NCBI GenBank assembly: GCA_009667805.1
Contig: CM019063.1
Span: 355,842,942-355,906,941 of the forward strand
From: Leptobrachium leishanense
Taxonomy: Eukaryota > Chordata > Amphibia > Anura > Megophryidae
DNA: 64,000 nucleotides
Direction of reading: 5' to 3'
Part shown: piece after piece, positions 10,601 through 20,011 of the stretch
Numbering within the stretch: position 1 is the stretch's first letter
How the letters are laid out: every line of letters starts with the position of its first letter
The notes under the pieces: generated by a model
What the model saw: only the letters and a program-made list of their open reading frames with translations
Database searches by the model: none
What the model was told of the DNA's origin: nothing
Position numbers and translations under genes: made by a program

Positions 10601-10962
10601 ATAACAGGATTATGTTCCACCAACCAAGGGAAACCAAGTACAACAGGATTGGAAGGTGAATGGATAACTTGAAATATGATTTCTTCTTTATGCAAGAGAC
10701 CAGTGGTAAGAACCACTGTAACCGTATCGTGAGTAATCCTAGGGCAGGATAACGGTCTTCCGTCTATGGCTTCGACGGCTAAGGGTGTCTCTCTTACAAC
10801 CAGAGGTAGGGAAATGGAAGAAGCGTAGTTAACATCGATAAAGTTGCCAGCAGCCCCAGAATCCAAAAATGCGGTAGTATGTGTGGTCTTGGTCTCCCAA
10901 GCCAAGGATACTGGTAACATAAGTTTAGTGTCTTTGACAGGAGACATGCACATCACACCCAT
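7540..10962 (-). CDS. pol: intact Pol polyprotein of chromovirus 1 (PR-RT-RNaseH-IN-chromodomain)
   Basis: An undamaged 1140-codon frame. Protease: DSGAAG at residues 34-39. [20 protein letters not shown] with the first catalytic Asp, and YLDDILIYS at about residue 350. RNase H: EVDASEIG, GNRELLAIV, TDHTNLAYI. Integrase: HHCC zinc region at about 685-730 (GHPG ... CQVC), then the D-D-E core (MDFIVDLP at ~754, VSDRGAQF at ~814, AAESANQ at ~850). Chromodomain at about 1043-1090 (EYEVRRVFDSRL ... YLVDWVGYGPEDRSW), which in this family steers integration to modified chromatin. The start is the ATG at 10962, 20 nt after the gag stop; a frameshift-fused start is also possible. The C-terminus runs into the 3' LTR. 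It is probably still translatable. Confidence 0.93.
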   Translation of the reverse strand: MGVMCMSPVKDTKLMLPVSLAWETKTTHTTAFLDSGAAGNFIDVNYASSISLPLVVRETPLAVEAIDGRPLSCPRITHDTVTVVLTTGLLHKEEIIFQVIHSPSNPVVLGFPWLVEHNPVIDWAKGEILSWSPACFGTCLIPIQHVGALNTPTAPPLSTEVSDQYADLRAVFDKREAEKLPPHRPYDCAIDIHPGTMPPRGKVYPLSIKENQIMEEYIKENLERGFIRRSSSPAGAGFFFVSKKEGDLRPCIDYRGLNKITIKNVYPIPLISELFDRLRGSAVYTKLDLRGAYNLIRIKEGHEWKTAFNTRSGHYEYLVMPFGPCNAPAVFQDFINDVLRDFLQTFVIVYLDDILIYSPDLKTHHAHVRQVLAKLLDNGLYCKLEKCLFDITTVKFLGYIITPEGFEMDPSKLTAISEWPLPQRLKAIQRFLGFSNYYRRFIKNYSAVASPIINMTRKGLKNQISSSQSKQAFEALKQAFTSAPVLRHPDPRIPFVLEVDASEIGIGAVLSQRESPGKPLHPCGFFSRNLSPAERNYDIGNRELLAIVSALSEWRHLLEGTLDPLLIITDHTNLAYIGDAKRLNARQARWSLLLSRFNFVLTYRPDDRNVKADALSRQYDPYESNTQDHNPIVPPEHIVASTVLSVSSPFLERLQAVQVGAPPDKPPDRLFVPEKERQELLIMFHDSKPAGHPGITKTLTSISRQFWWPTMRQDVRLFVLACQVCARSKTSKSLPVGLLQPLPMPKRPWSHLSMDFIVDLPRSKGHTVVLTVVDRFSKMAHFVPLPKHPTAKELAVVFARKIVRIHGVPSEIVSDRGAQFVSRFWRVFCAEMGVRLSFSSAYPPQTNGAAESANQGLEQYIRCFATQQQDNWSELLPWAEYARNNAVNETTGHSPFSAIYGFFPPALPLQFTEQAIPALDDHLTQLQEIWRQIRENMERNVAVQKHKADRHRLEAPSYNVGDRVWLSTRNMKLRVPSMKMAPRFIGPYKIIRRINPVAYALALPKHLRMHNVFHTSLLKPLLCNRYTRVIPPPPPIQVDGESEYEVRRVFDSRLCRGALQYLVDWVGYGPEDRSWIPASDMSASRLVRAFHASHPDRPGGHPAARPVGRPVASRGEGGTVTLGASSPTCVLEGSKSDAAR
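7607..7622 (-). promoter_or_regulatory. polypurine tract of chromovirus 1
   Basis: The minus strand reads GTGGAGAGGGGGGTAC directly before the 3' LTR start TGTAACG. Polypurine tracts prime plus-strand DNA synthesis. Similar G-runs precede the 3' LTRs of the elements at 22376 and 32485. Confidence 0.75.
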
Positions 10963-10982
10963 GGCCTGTCTCCTCAGCTGCC

Positions 10983-11911
10983 TTAGGTGCGGTAGTTTTC
11001 CGGCTTATCATGTATTTTAGGACGAGTAGGACATTGAAATCGTACATGTCCCCCCAAACCACAATACAGGCACAATCCCTCACGAAAACGTCTTGTTCTC
11101 TCTTCCTCTGTAAGCCTAGTACGGCCTAGTTGCATAGGCTCAGAGGGAGGAGATAACTCTCTTGGTGGTGCCTGAAAGACAGGGGCCAACCTAGGTAACG
11201 GTCTCTTGAGTTTCTCTCTTGGAGTCCTTCTGTCCCTTATCTGATTATCTAGATCTATACAATAATCAATGAGTTCACACAACCTCAGGTAGTTTACGTG
11301 GAGCCAATTCATGCATCAATGACTCTGATAACCTCCATAAAAGCCAGAACCAGTGTCTCATTTGTCCAGTTCACATCAGAGATCAAGGTTTTAAATTCTA
11401 TGGCATAATCAGACACAGTCCTGTTCCCTTGACGTATGCGGAACAAGGATTTGCCAGCTACCGTGGCCTTTCTGGTAGGATTAAATGTACGTTGTAACTC
11501 GGCTATGAATTCTTTATAATCCCGTATGATAGGCTTCTCTGCCTCCCATAAAGGAGTCGCCCATGTCAATGCTCTGCCAGACAGATGATTAATAATGAAC
11601 CCCACTTTGGCAATGTCAGAGAAAAACATCTGTGGATTTAATTTAAAATGAATATCCACATGGACCAAAAATCCCCGGCACTCTGAGGGAGTACCGTCAA
11701 ACCTCATAGGAGCGGTCATGTGTACCTGGGATGTCTGAACGACAGGGGACACAGGTATATCAAACGGGGGTGCAACCCCAGCTGGGTCCAGGTGAGCAGT
11801 ACGAGTCAGGATAGTTTGTAAGGCAATAGCAAACTGATCCATCCTATGATCCTGCTCATCCTGTCTGGATACAAAGTTAGCCAAGTGCTGTGTTAAGTCT
11901 GCGGGATCCAT
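10983..11911 (-). pseudogene. gag: gag of chromovirus 1, frame-broken
   Basis: It starts MDPADLTQHLANFVSRQDEQ at 11911, only 16 nt after the 5' LTR. The capsid-like region follows (MRFDGTPSECRGFLVHVDIHF, then TFNPTRKATVAGKSLFRIRQ, the usual chromoviral Gag order). Translation ends at 11309. The rest, [18 protein letters not shown] and a zinc knuckle [14 protein letters not shown] (C-x2-C-x4-H-x4-C), is in another frame (10983-11312). Comparing the two frames suggests two small shifts between about 11285 and 11335. Gag assembles the particle and the knuckle binds RNA; this copy would make a truncated capsid. Confidence 0.9.
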
Positions 11912-11915
11912 ATTG

Positions 11916-11925
11916 GCCAGATCGT
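11916..11925 (-). promoter_or_regulatory. self-complementary primer-binding site of chromovirus 1
   Basis: The minus strand reads ACGATCTGGC starting 2 nt after the 5' LTR. Its reverse complement GCCAGATCGT occurs in the 5' LTR at 12286-12277 (minus), 31 nt after a TATA-like TTTAAAAA. This is where the 5' end of the genomic RNA is predicted. The geometry equals Tf1-type self-priming. I see no tRNA match. Confidence 0.75.
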
Positions 11926-11927
11926 AA

Positions 11928-12468
11928 TGTCACGGTTCCCAGATCCCACCACGCAGTACTTAACACCCCACACTCCACAGAGCCCAGAAGCTACCAACAG
12001 AGTAGCCGTGAAAGATCTCTAACTGTCTGGTCCTTAGAATTGGCCAGGTAAACTAGCTAGACAGAAAGGGTTAACAACACGGGGAGTAGTCAGCCGAGCC
12101 AGAATCAGGAATACAGAGTTCAGAATGGTCAAATGGAATAGCCGGGTCGAGCAGTGGCGTAGTACAAGAAAATGGTCTAGGGCAACAGAAGGCAGAATAG
12201 TCAGAAACACGCAGAGGTCAATAACGGGTTAATTCAATATAGCAGTCAGGTACAAGGAGCTCAGGTATGGACAACCACGATCTGGCAACTGCTGAGAATA
12301 CACTGAGGGTTTTTAAAGACCTTCACCAGACCACGCCCCCCACTCAAGCCACGCCTCATGCAACCACCTCCCTGCCTGTCTCCATTTAAACCAGGCATTG
12401 GTCAGCGAGCAGCATCAGACTTGCTGCCCTCAAGCACACAGGTAGGGCTGGAAGCTCCCAACATTACA
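11928..12468 (-). repeat. 5' LTR of chromovirus 1
   Basis: 541 bp; TG...CA ends in an imperfect inverted repeat (TGTCACG / CATTACA on plus). It differs from the 3' LTR by the missing ATATCAG and scattered substitutions. Confidence 0.95.
12277..12319 (-). promoter_or_regulatory. predicted promoter and RNA start of chromovirus 1
   Basis: The minus strand has CTTTAAAAACCC at about 12318-12307 followed 31 nt later by GCCAGATCGT (12286), the segment complementary to the primer site. TATA-to-start spacing of about 30 nt is standard for RNA polymerase II. Confidence 0.65.
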
Positions 12469-12473
12469 CTGAT

Positions 12474-12736
12474 GATCAAGGATGCATGCACTGTACTGTC
12501 ACCATTTGAGGAGGAAATGAGGATGGTGAGCAGGGACAGTGCATGCATCAGTGACACAATTCCTTTAGTGTTCCTGCTGGAGCGCACTCTGTGGGGAATT
12601 ATAGATGTGGCACTAGAGGCAGAGCAGCGGGAGGAAGAGGAAGCCTTCCCTAGCTCTCAAGGCAATCTTTACGTAGACAGCATTCCTGCGGGTCCTCAGA
12701 TCAGACAGAAGGAGGATGAGGAGGAGGATTATGTCA
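12474..12736 (+). pseudogene. hAT-A transposase, segment between two insertions
   Basis: It reads MIKDACTVLSPFEEEMRMVSRDSAC ... DTIPLVFLLERTLWGIIDVALEAEQREEEEAFP, matching hAT-B codons at 18930-19190. It resumes exactly where the frame at 7058 was cut and ends at the long solo LTR. The match to hAT-B is close, apart from acidic-linker differences. Confidence 0.85.
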
Positions 12737-14695
12737 TGTCGGGTATATTAGAAGGAGGAAAAATTAAAATGGATGCCTGTAGCCATCTTGTTTTAATGGA
12801 AAGGCTTTTCTTTTTCAATTTTTCTTAGTTTTAGAAATGAACAGAGATTTTTTTTAAATAGTTCACGGCTAGGTGAAACCTTAAGAGTTTTGTTTTTGTT
12901 TCTATAGATGCCAGACATGATTAGAGATGATAAAATGTCTCTGTGTGATATAATGCTGAAACTAAGTGCCAGATATGTCATATTTAAATTTATTGGTGTT
13001 TTAACAAGCCTTTAAAACAAAAAGATATTTTCTCTTTTGGGTATAGGAATAAAAGTTAAAAATATTGCAAATGTATGATTATATTCACAAAATATATTCT
13101 TATCAAGGTATATTTTATTATATTTACAGTAGAAAATAGATGCTCCAATAAGAATTTGAGTTTAACTGGTAAATAGTATAATTTTTGAAGAATAGATTCT
13201 GTTGATTTAACTAGAAAGGAATTTACTCAGTTTGAGAAGAGTGGAAATATAAATCTAAATTTTATACAGGAGAGACTCAAAGTCGAAGACTGAAAATAGA
13301 GGGTCTTTGTTAAGACAGATTGACCTTTGATCTGAGATAAGAGATATTAAAATTAAATGGTGGAAATAATTAAAAGTGCAACACTGCCCTCTTGAGGTAT
13401 AGTAAATGTTATATTTAATATAGAGAATAATATTTAAATGGAAAGCGGTAGATTGCCAGTGACGTCAAATTGACTATAATTGAAGCTGTACTGTTCGTTG
13501 CAAATTCATTCAGATTTACACGACAATGCATTCAGACTTCCAGGACACGACAATGCAGTCAGATCATTCCAGGACATAATGCATTCAGACAGACAGATCA
13601 TCGCAGGCATTCACAAAGCAGACCATCACAGGCAGACCATCGCAAGTAGACCATCCCAGGACACAATGCACTCAAGATTTCACACCACATCTCTAACTCA
13701 CATGCATTGAATATCTACATTGATAATTTTCACATATTCCAAAACAATCAAAGAATATTCCAAGGCTGTAACTCATTGAATCCAGATTGGAGGTAATGTA
13801 TGAGAGAGCAAATTTAAGGTTAATAAATTATATATATTTGGAGTATTTATTGCAACAGATAGATCTAGAGTCTTCAAAATATTTCTATATCTGCAGATAG
13901 AGATATGAAGAAGAATCGGATATAAGGATTTATCCTAAAGAAACTGTTGCAAGATTGATATACCGATATATATATATATTGAATTTGGAAATTACTGTGA
14001 TTGAAATTAATAAGCAAGGAATTATATAACTACAATATAAAAAGCAGAAGATTAGAAGCTTAATTCTCGATATTAGGGGAAGATTCACTAAATAAGTTTT
14101 TATTACTTAACATTCTAAAAATAGAATAAGTGAGAGCCCATCTTTTGTTGATCCACGTAGCATAGAGATATATATATATATCTCCTCAAGATCTAGCTTG
14201 TTAAACATTGGTTTGTTGGAAAATACATGTTTCATTAAGCAGAAATGTTTATTAACAATTTGTGTATAGTTACTAACTGATAAGGTAAATGATATTAATC
14301 ATATATACCCAGGACATACTTGAAAACGAGAGAAATCTCAATGTATCCTTCCTGGTAAAATCCTTTTATAAATAAATAAATAAATAAAATATATGCAGTT
14401 ACTAACAGGAGATACATATATTGAGAAGCTAATGTCTATGTGCTGATGGATTTTGTGGTTTATAAATCTTTGTTTATGATATGAGATTTGAAACTTTTTT
14501 GTATACGTAATAAATATATATATTTTTATCCGATTATTGATTAGTGTATTCTTCAAAGCAAAACACAGAAAATTAAAAGAATTTAGGAGAATTTCTAGGA
14601 AATATAAACGATTGATATTTGTGTCTCATATAAGTTTCTTATTGAATATAAATCTCGACGTATTGTAGGAACGTGCAGAGATAATAATCCCAACA
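12737..14695. mobile_element. long solo LTR, copy 1 (4-bp target duplication)
   Basis: Begins TGTCGGGTATATTA, ends TCCCAACA (TG...CA), and is flanked by GTCA at 12733-12736 and 14696-14699. It is about 1.96 kb, including a 90-bp insertion at 14306. A second copy is at 56125-57959 with its own 4-bp duplication. Both hold the shared block CCAGTGACGTCAAATTG, an AATAAATATATA polyadenylation-like stretch near 14508 and no open frame. Length and 4-bp duplication are reminiscent of retroviral LTRs, but the parental element is not in the window, so the family is unassigned. Confidence 0.8.
14306..14393 (+). mobile_element. short retroposed LINE/SINE tail with (TAAA)n
   Basis: ACCCAGGACATACTTGAAAA to TCCTTCCTGGTAAAATCC followed by TAAATAAATAAATAAATAAA. 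The long-LTR copy at 57576 is uninterrupted here, and ATATAT flanks both sides as a small target duplication. It shares its body with the SINE tail at 3076 (minus) and the copy at 58171. Probably a severely 5'-truncated retroposon. Confidence 0.75.
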
Positions 14696-14699
14696 GTCA

Positions 14700-15080
14700 G
14701 TCGTGGGGGCATTGAAGGTGGGGATTCCTCAAGGGAGGGCTTTGTGTCCCCAGAAACCCAAGGACTAGTACGTGGCTGGGAGGAGATAGTGCTCAATAGG
14801 GTCATTCTCAGCGACAGCGACCAGGAAGACTCGGAAGCTAACGCCACCTCCAACTTATGCTGCATGGGCTCCCTTATCCTGCAAAGCCTGCTAAAGGACC
14901 CCAGGATTTGTGGTATCAAGGAGAAGGATCATTACTGGTTGGCAACCCTTCTTGATCCACGATATAAGCGTAAGGTTGCAGAGCTCATCCTGCCCTAAGG
15001 GGGAGCACAAAAGGAAACGACTTGAGGATGCTCTAATCGACATTTGTGGAACACCCTTCCAGGCACTGATAGGTCACTAA
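14700..15080 (+). pseudogene. hAT-A transposase, segment before hAT-B insertion
   Basis: Contains GGIEGGDSS (after the long LTR), LVRGWEE, SNLCCMGSLILQSLLKDPRI and YWLATLLDPRYKRKVAELILP, the conserved block that precedes the dimerisation domain in ZBED-like hAT transposases (LLDPRYK). A stop follows at 14996-14998 and more frame damage after it. It ends at the 8-bp duplication of hAT-B. Confidence 0.85.
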
Positions 15081-15454
15081 GTGATGATTAGGGATGAGCT
15101 GTTCGGTTCGGAGTTCGCATCGTACATAGCCTGTTCGCATGTTCGCGAACTACGAACATTTCCGCCTGTTCGCCGCGTGTTCGCCCACAATGCACCACAA
15201 TGCACTTTTCCACTGGCCTGAAGCTTGTAATTTGCTACAGCCTTGCACTTGACCACAGGTCTGGTGCAAGACAGGTTCAACACTATGCCAATCACGGCTC
15301 AGAGTCCTGATTGGGCAAATTTTGCCTAATCATGGGCTCACAGAGCTAAGTCCCGCAGCACAGGCTTCTGCACGCGTTTGAGAGGAGATTTCAGAGGAGG
15401 GGGGGTCTCATCTACTGGGGGGTCTTCAGCTAGGGGGGTCTCATTTCTACCAAA

Positions 15455-15960
15455 TATCTGGGAATTGTTGTAATCTTTGTGTTCTCACTCCCAGCAACTA
15501 TTTTGGGTGCTCAGTAATATCTACAAAATATTTGGGAATTTAGGTAGTCTGAGGTAATCTTTGTGTTCTCACTCCCAGCAACTATTTTGGGGGCTCAGTA
15601 ATTTCTACAAAATATTTGGGAATTGAGGTGATCTGTGTCTTGTCACAGCCAGTGCCACGCAGTATTTTGGGCGTTAGTAATTTCTACAAAATATCTGGGA
15701 ATTGAGGTGATCTGTGTCTTTTCACTGCCAGCAAGTATTTTGGGCATCAATAATTGCTACAAAATATTTGGGAATTGTTCTAATCTGTGTCTTGTCACTG
15801 CCACCCATCAGGGGGTCTCACTGATTTATAGGAGGTTTCTGAGACTTGTAATCTGTGTCTTCTTACTGCCAGCTATCAGGGGTCCCACATACTTCTAGCA
15901 GATTTCTGCAAATTGTAATTTGTGTCTTGTCACTGGCTGCCAGCTATCAGGGTGTTTCAC
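15455..15960 (+). repeat. tandem repeats of 70-100 bp in the hAT-B leader
   Basis: Five to six imperfect units built from TTCTACAAAATATTTGGGAA, TCTGTGTCTTGTCACTGCCA and CAGCAACTATTTTGGG. They lie between the left end and the transposase start, where hAT-A has different short repeats, so the leader repeats evolve quickly. Confidence 0.7.
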
Positions 15961-16049
15961 TGAGTTATACCAGAGTTCTGTAAATCTTTAATCTTTATAC
16001 CAGAGTTGAATCAGAGTTCTGTATATATTTAATCTATATATCACTCACC

Positions 16050-19000
16050 ATGTCTGAACGACCAAAAAGGACAGGCAGACGCTCCAAGACACAGATAAGA
16101 GGGCAAGCAGCCCCTGTGTTGGGAGGCTGTGCCTTTGGTCGTGGTGGACGTGGTGCATCCTCTGCAGGGGCACGTTTGTCCTTTCTAACTGGTGCTGGCC
16201 GTCTTAAGCAGCAGCAACATACAGAGGATTTGGTGGATTGGCTAACCAGGCCATCCTCATCTTCCGAGTCCTTTGCCAGCCAGGCTTGGAGTGCTGTACA
16301 GTCCACCTCAGCTGCCAAAGCATCTAATGCAGCCTCCATGTCCACAGCTACGCCTGCCGTAGCCTCGCTATCACACACGGAGGAGTCAGCTGAATTTTTT
16401 AAGACTACAGTGACACGATGCTTGAGGATGCGCAGCAAGTACAGTGCTCTGATTCAATCTCTGAGGTTGAGGAAGGGAGTATAATCAACCTAGAGGAAGG
16501 GGTGCCAGTGATGACACACAAATAACTGGCACTCATGTTGCCCAGCAGCTGCAGCATACTGCCAAGTTGGCTCTGTCATGGAGCTGATGTAACACTCCAT
16601 GCTTCAAACCCCAAGAGACTTTATGTTCAATTTATATTGTGTGTATTTAAATATATATTACATCGTTTGGATTTAGTTTAAATTAGTTTAGTGTAAAATG
16701 GCGTAGCTTTAGTTTTAAATATACTTATATTCCTGTAGGTAAATGTGTTTCTGTATAGCCAGTAAACAATTTTTACTGCTGTGTAATTTATGCAACAGGG
16801 CTTTTCCCCTTATCTGGCTGCATATTTGATTCAAGAAGTCTGTGATAGTGTTTGAGAGCAAATGTTGTTATGCAAATGTTGACTGGGCTAAAGGCTAAAG
16901 AATGTAAAGAGGAATGTTTATTGTAAATATCTAACTGACATAATGTAATTAGCATATTGGTAGGACGAGGTGCGTCATTTATGCAAATTATGACTGTTGG
17001 ATTTCAACATAAATGGTGGCATTTTGTTCATTAAAGGTCAGAACTCTCAGAGCTCAGAGAGAGAGAGAATCCTGGTTTAAAGCATACAGCCGCGTCTGGT
17101 GTTTTATTTCAAACTATGCTACACTCCACACTCAACCTCAGAAGGCAGAAAGCGGCATTCTGGAAATTCCTAATGGCTTCAGGGCAGAGGAAAAGAAGCA
17201 GGCAGGCCAAGCTGCTCGAGGCGCTGAGGACAGCGCTCCCAGTAGCCAGGCTGACCGCAACGAAGGAGTGTCTGGAGAGTCAGGACAGGCGGAAGAGAAC
17301 GGTTCTGTCACAGGCTCCAGTGACGAGGAGATAGGGGGTGATGATGACAATGATGGTCACTGACTCCACCTGGGTGCCTGATTGAACAGAGGAGTCAAGT
17401 GAGGAGGAGGAGGAGGCACAAGAAACACGAAGCACAACATCCTCTATGACCAACCGTAGCACTAGCCAGTCCAAGGCATCAGATGTCAGAGCTGCTCAGG
17501 TGCAGAGCGCTGTTGTCTCAAAACTCAAATCCAGGAACTCTGCTGTCTGGGAGTTCTATAATAAATGTGCAGCAGACCCCACCGTTGCTATTTGTAACCT
17601 ATGTCAGATGAGGCTCAAGTGTGAGAAAGACACCGGACGCTTGGGTACCACATGCTTGAGGTGACATGACCACCTGCCACACATCCCGTTGGTGCAAAAC
17701 TTTGCGTAGGTCCTCCTACGCCTCATCTGTCTCTACCCCCACTGTATGTCCTGCCATGTCATTGCCTACAACCTCCATTGACAGGGATGATGCTACAGTA
17801 ATGGATGTACCAGCTCCTTCCTCACAATGTGACAGCATCCCATCAGCTGAAGATTTACGCAGTCTGATTACGTTGCCCCAGCTGCTGCAGTGTAAGAAAA
17901 AATATAGTCCCAACCATCCCCAAGTACAGTGTCTAAATGCCAGCTTAGCAAAATTACTCGCATTGCAGCTGCTGCCTTTCCAGCTGGTGGACTCTGCTCC
18001 CTTCCGTGAATTTGCTGAATGTACTGTACCACAGTGGCAGGTTCCAAAACGCCATTACTTTTCACGGAAGGCCATTCCAGCACGTGGAAGAGAATGTTAT
18101 CGAGTCATTGGGAAAGGCAGTCAGCAGCAAGGTGCATGTGACTTTAGACACGTGGTCCAGCAAGCATGGACAGGGTCGTTACATTTCCTTCACGGCACAC
18201 TGGGTAACTCTGATTGCAGCTGGGAGGGATCCAAGACGGGGCTCTGTGCTAGAGCTTGTTCATCCACGCCTCCAGAAAGCTGATTGTATGAGGTCTGTCT
18301 GCTCCACCACCACCTCTCCCTCTTGCTCCTCCTCCTCATCCTCCTTCTGTGTCTCTGGCAAAGTGGCAGTTAAACCAATGCCTGACAGGGACTACGCAAT
18401 GGCTCAAGCAAAAAGATGCCATACTGTGCTTGAGCTGGTTTGTTTAGGGGACAGGAGCCACACCGGGCCAGAAATTCTGTCAGCTCTGCGGGGCCAGGTG
18501 CAGAGATGGTTAACACCACGCCAGCTTCAGCTTGGAATGGTCGTCTGTGATAATGGCAGCAACCTTCTCTCCGCCCTACGCAAGGGTAAATTGACGCATG
18601 TACCATGCCTAGCACATGTCCTAAATCTAGTGGTACAGCGTTTCCTAACCAGGTACCCAGGGCTGGCAGAGCTTCTCAGCCAGGCCAGAAAAGTCTGCAG
18701 CCACTTCAGATGGTTATTCCTAGCAAGCGTTCGCCTGGCAGAAATTCAAAGAGAATTCCACCTTCCCACAAATCGTCTGATCTGTGACATGCCCACCAGG
18801 TGGAACTCGACATTAGCAATGCTGCAGCATCTGCACAAGCAGCAGAGGGCCATCAACGAGTACCTGTGTGAGTATGGCACAAGGACAGGTTCAGGTCAAC
18901 TTGTTTTTTTTCCCCCCTCGCAGTGGCTGATGATCAAGAATGCATGCACTGTACTGTCACCATTTGAGGAGTCAATGAGGATGGTGAGCAGGGACAGTGC

Positions 19001-20011
19001 ATGCATCAGTGACACAATTCCTTTAGTGATCCTGTGGGAGCACACTCTGCGGGGAATTATAGATGTGGCCCTAGAGGCAGAGCAGCGGGAGGAAGAGGAG
19101 GCCTTCCCTAGCTCTGAAGGCCCCAGTCTTTCCGCAGACAGCATTCCAGAGGGTCCTCCTCAGATTAGACAGGAGGAGGAGGAATATTTAAGTAATGGGT
19201 GCATTGAAGGTGGGGATTCCTCAAGCCTCCCTAGCCCAGAAACACAAGGGCTAGTACGTGGCTGGGAGGAGGAAGTGCACGATACGGTCATCCTCATTGA
19301 CTAGGAAGACTCGGAAGCTAATGCCACCTCCAACCTACGCTGCATGGGCTCCCTTATAATGCAAAGCCTGCTAAAGGACCCCAGGATTCGTGCTATCAAG
19401 GAGAGGGATCATTAATGGTTGGCAACCCTTCTTGATCCACGATACAAGGGTAAAGTTGCAGAGCTCATCCTGCCCGCACAGAGGGAGCACAGGATGAAAA
19501 AACTTGAGGACGCTCTGAAGCGACACTTGTGTAACACCTTTCCAGGCACTGGTAGGTTACCAAGTGATGACACACGTGCTTCTGAGGCTGCAGATAATCA
19601 GAGGAATAGTGGTGAAGGCCAGGGCCGCTTGACTGATGCATTTTGAATTTTTTTTAGTCCACGACGCCCAGGGACGTCAAATGTAGGCACCCATTGCCAG
19701 CGTCTTCACCATATGGTGCAGGACTACCTAGGGGAAACGGCAGACCTAATACCTTACCAGCAGATGATCCACTGGCTTACTGGGTGTTGAAATTTGATCA
19801 CTGGCCAGAACTTAGCCAATATGCTATGCAGCTACTAGGTTGCCCTTTATCTAGCGTGCTTTCTGAAAGGACGTTCAGTGCCGCTGGAGGTTTTGTCCCA
19901 GACAAAAGAGTGCATCTGTCCACCGACTCTGTAGACCGGCTTACATTTATAAAAATTAATCAGTCCTGGATCAGCAGCTATCAATCCCCTGATGCTGACG
20001 TAACAGAATAG
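16050..20011 (+). pseudogene. hAT-B transposase (BED finger, RNase H-like core, hATC domain), inactivated
   Basis: The start MSERPKRTGRR at 16050 equals the hAT-A start. The reading is interrupted by a solo LTR (16574-17312). The BED finger at about 17510-17690 keeps CNLC but has a TGA in the linker and a frame change before the His pair. The core runs 18006-19304: LDTWSSKHGQGRYISFTAHW, CDNGSNLLSALRKG, CLAHVLNLVVQ and DMPTRWNSTLAMLQHL. After a stop at 19302-19304 come LLDPRYKGKVAELILP (19430-19470) and the C-terminal dimerisation domain at 19750-19970 (DDPLAYWVL, SSVLSERTFSAAGG). The order and length fit ZBED-type hAT transposases. At least four disabling changes. Confidence 0.9.
16574..17312. 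mobile_element. solo LTR in hAT-B
   Basis: Starts TGTCATGGAGC, ends GTTCTGTCACA, and is flanked by 5-bp GGCTC (16569-16573 and 17313-17317). hAT-A reads GGCTCCAGTGATGAGG without it near 5482. 739 bp. The right third keeps an open, charged stretch (KKQAGQAARGAEDSAPSSQA), probably chance or an LTR-overlapping coding tail. Confidence 0.85.

Larger units (their letters stand above)
7059..12468 (-). mobile_element. chromodomain Ty3/Gypsy LTR retrotransposon (chromovirus 1)
   Basis: Complete 5.4-kb element on the minus strand with LTRs at 11928-12468 (5') and 7059-7606 (3'), TG...CA ends, and a 5-bp target duplication CTGAA/CTGAT (7054-7058, 12469-12473; one mismatch). The empty site is seen in hAT-B at 18924. 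Order on the minus strand: 5' LTR, self-complementary primer site, gag, pol (protease, RT, RNase H, integrase, chromodomain), polypurine tract, 3' LTR. LTRs differ by a 7-bp indel plus about a dozen substitutions by eye, so the insertion is moderately young. A solo LTR of the same family lies at 51798-52345. Confidence 0.95.

Noticed and set aside
7054..12473. A 4-bp (CTGA) instead of 5-bp duplication for chromovirus 1
   Set aside because: The empty site in hAT-B reads CTGATGATC, and the solo LTR of the same family has a perfect 5-bp duplication, so CTGAA/CTGAT with one change is the better reading.
12737..14695. Calling the long LTR a spumavirus LTR
   Set aside because: Only length and 4-bp duplication support it; no internal proteins are present.
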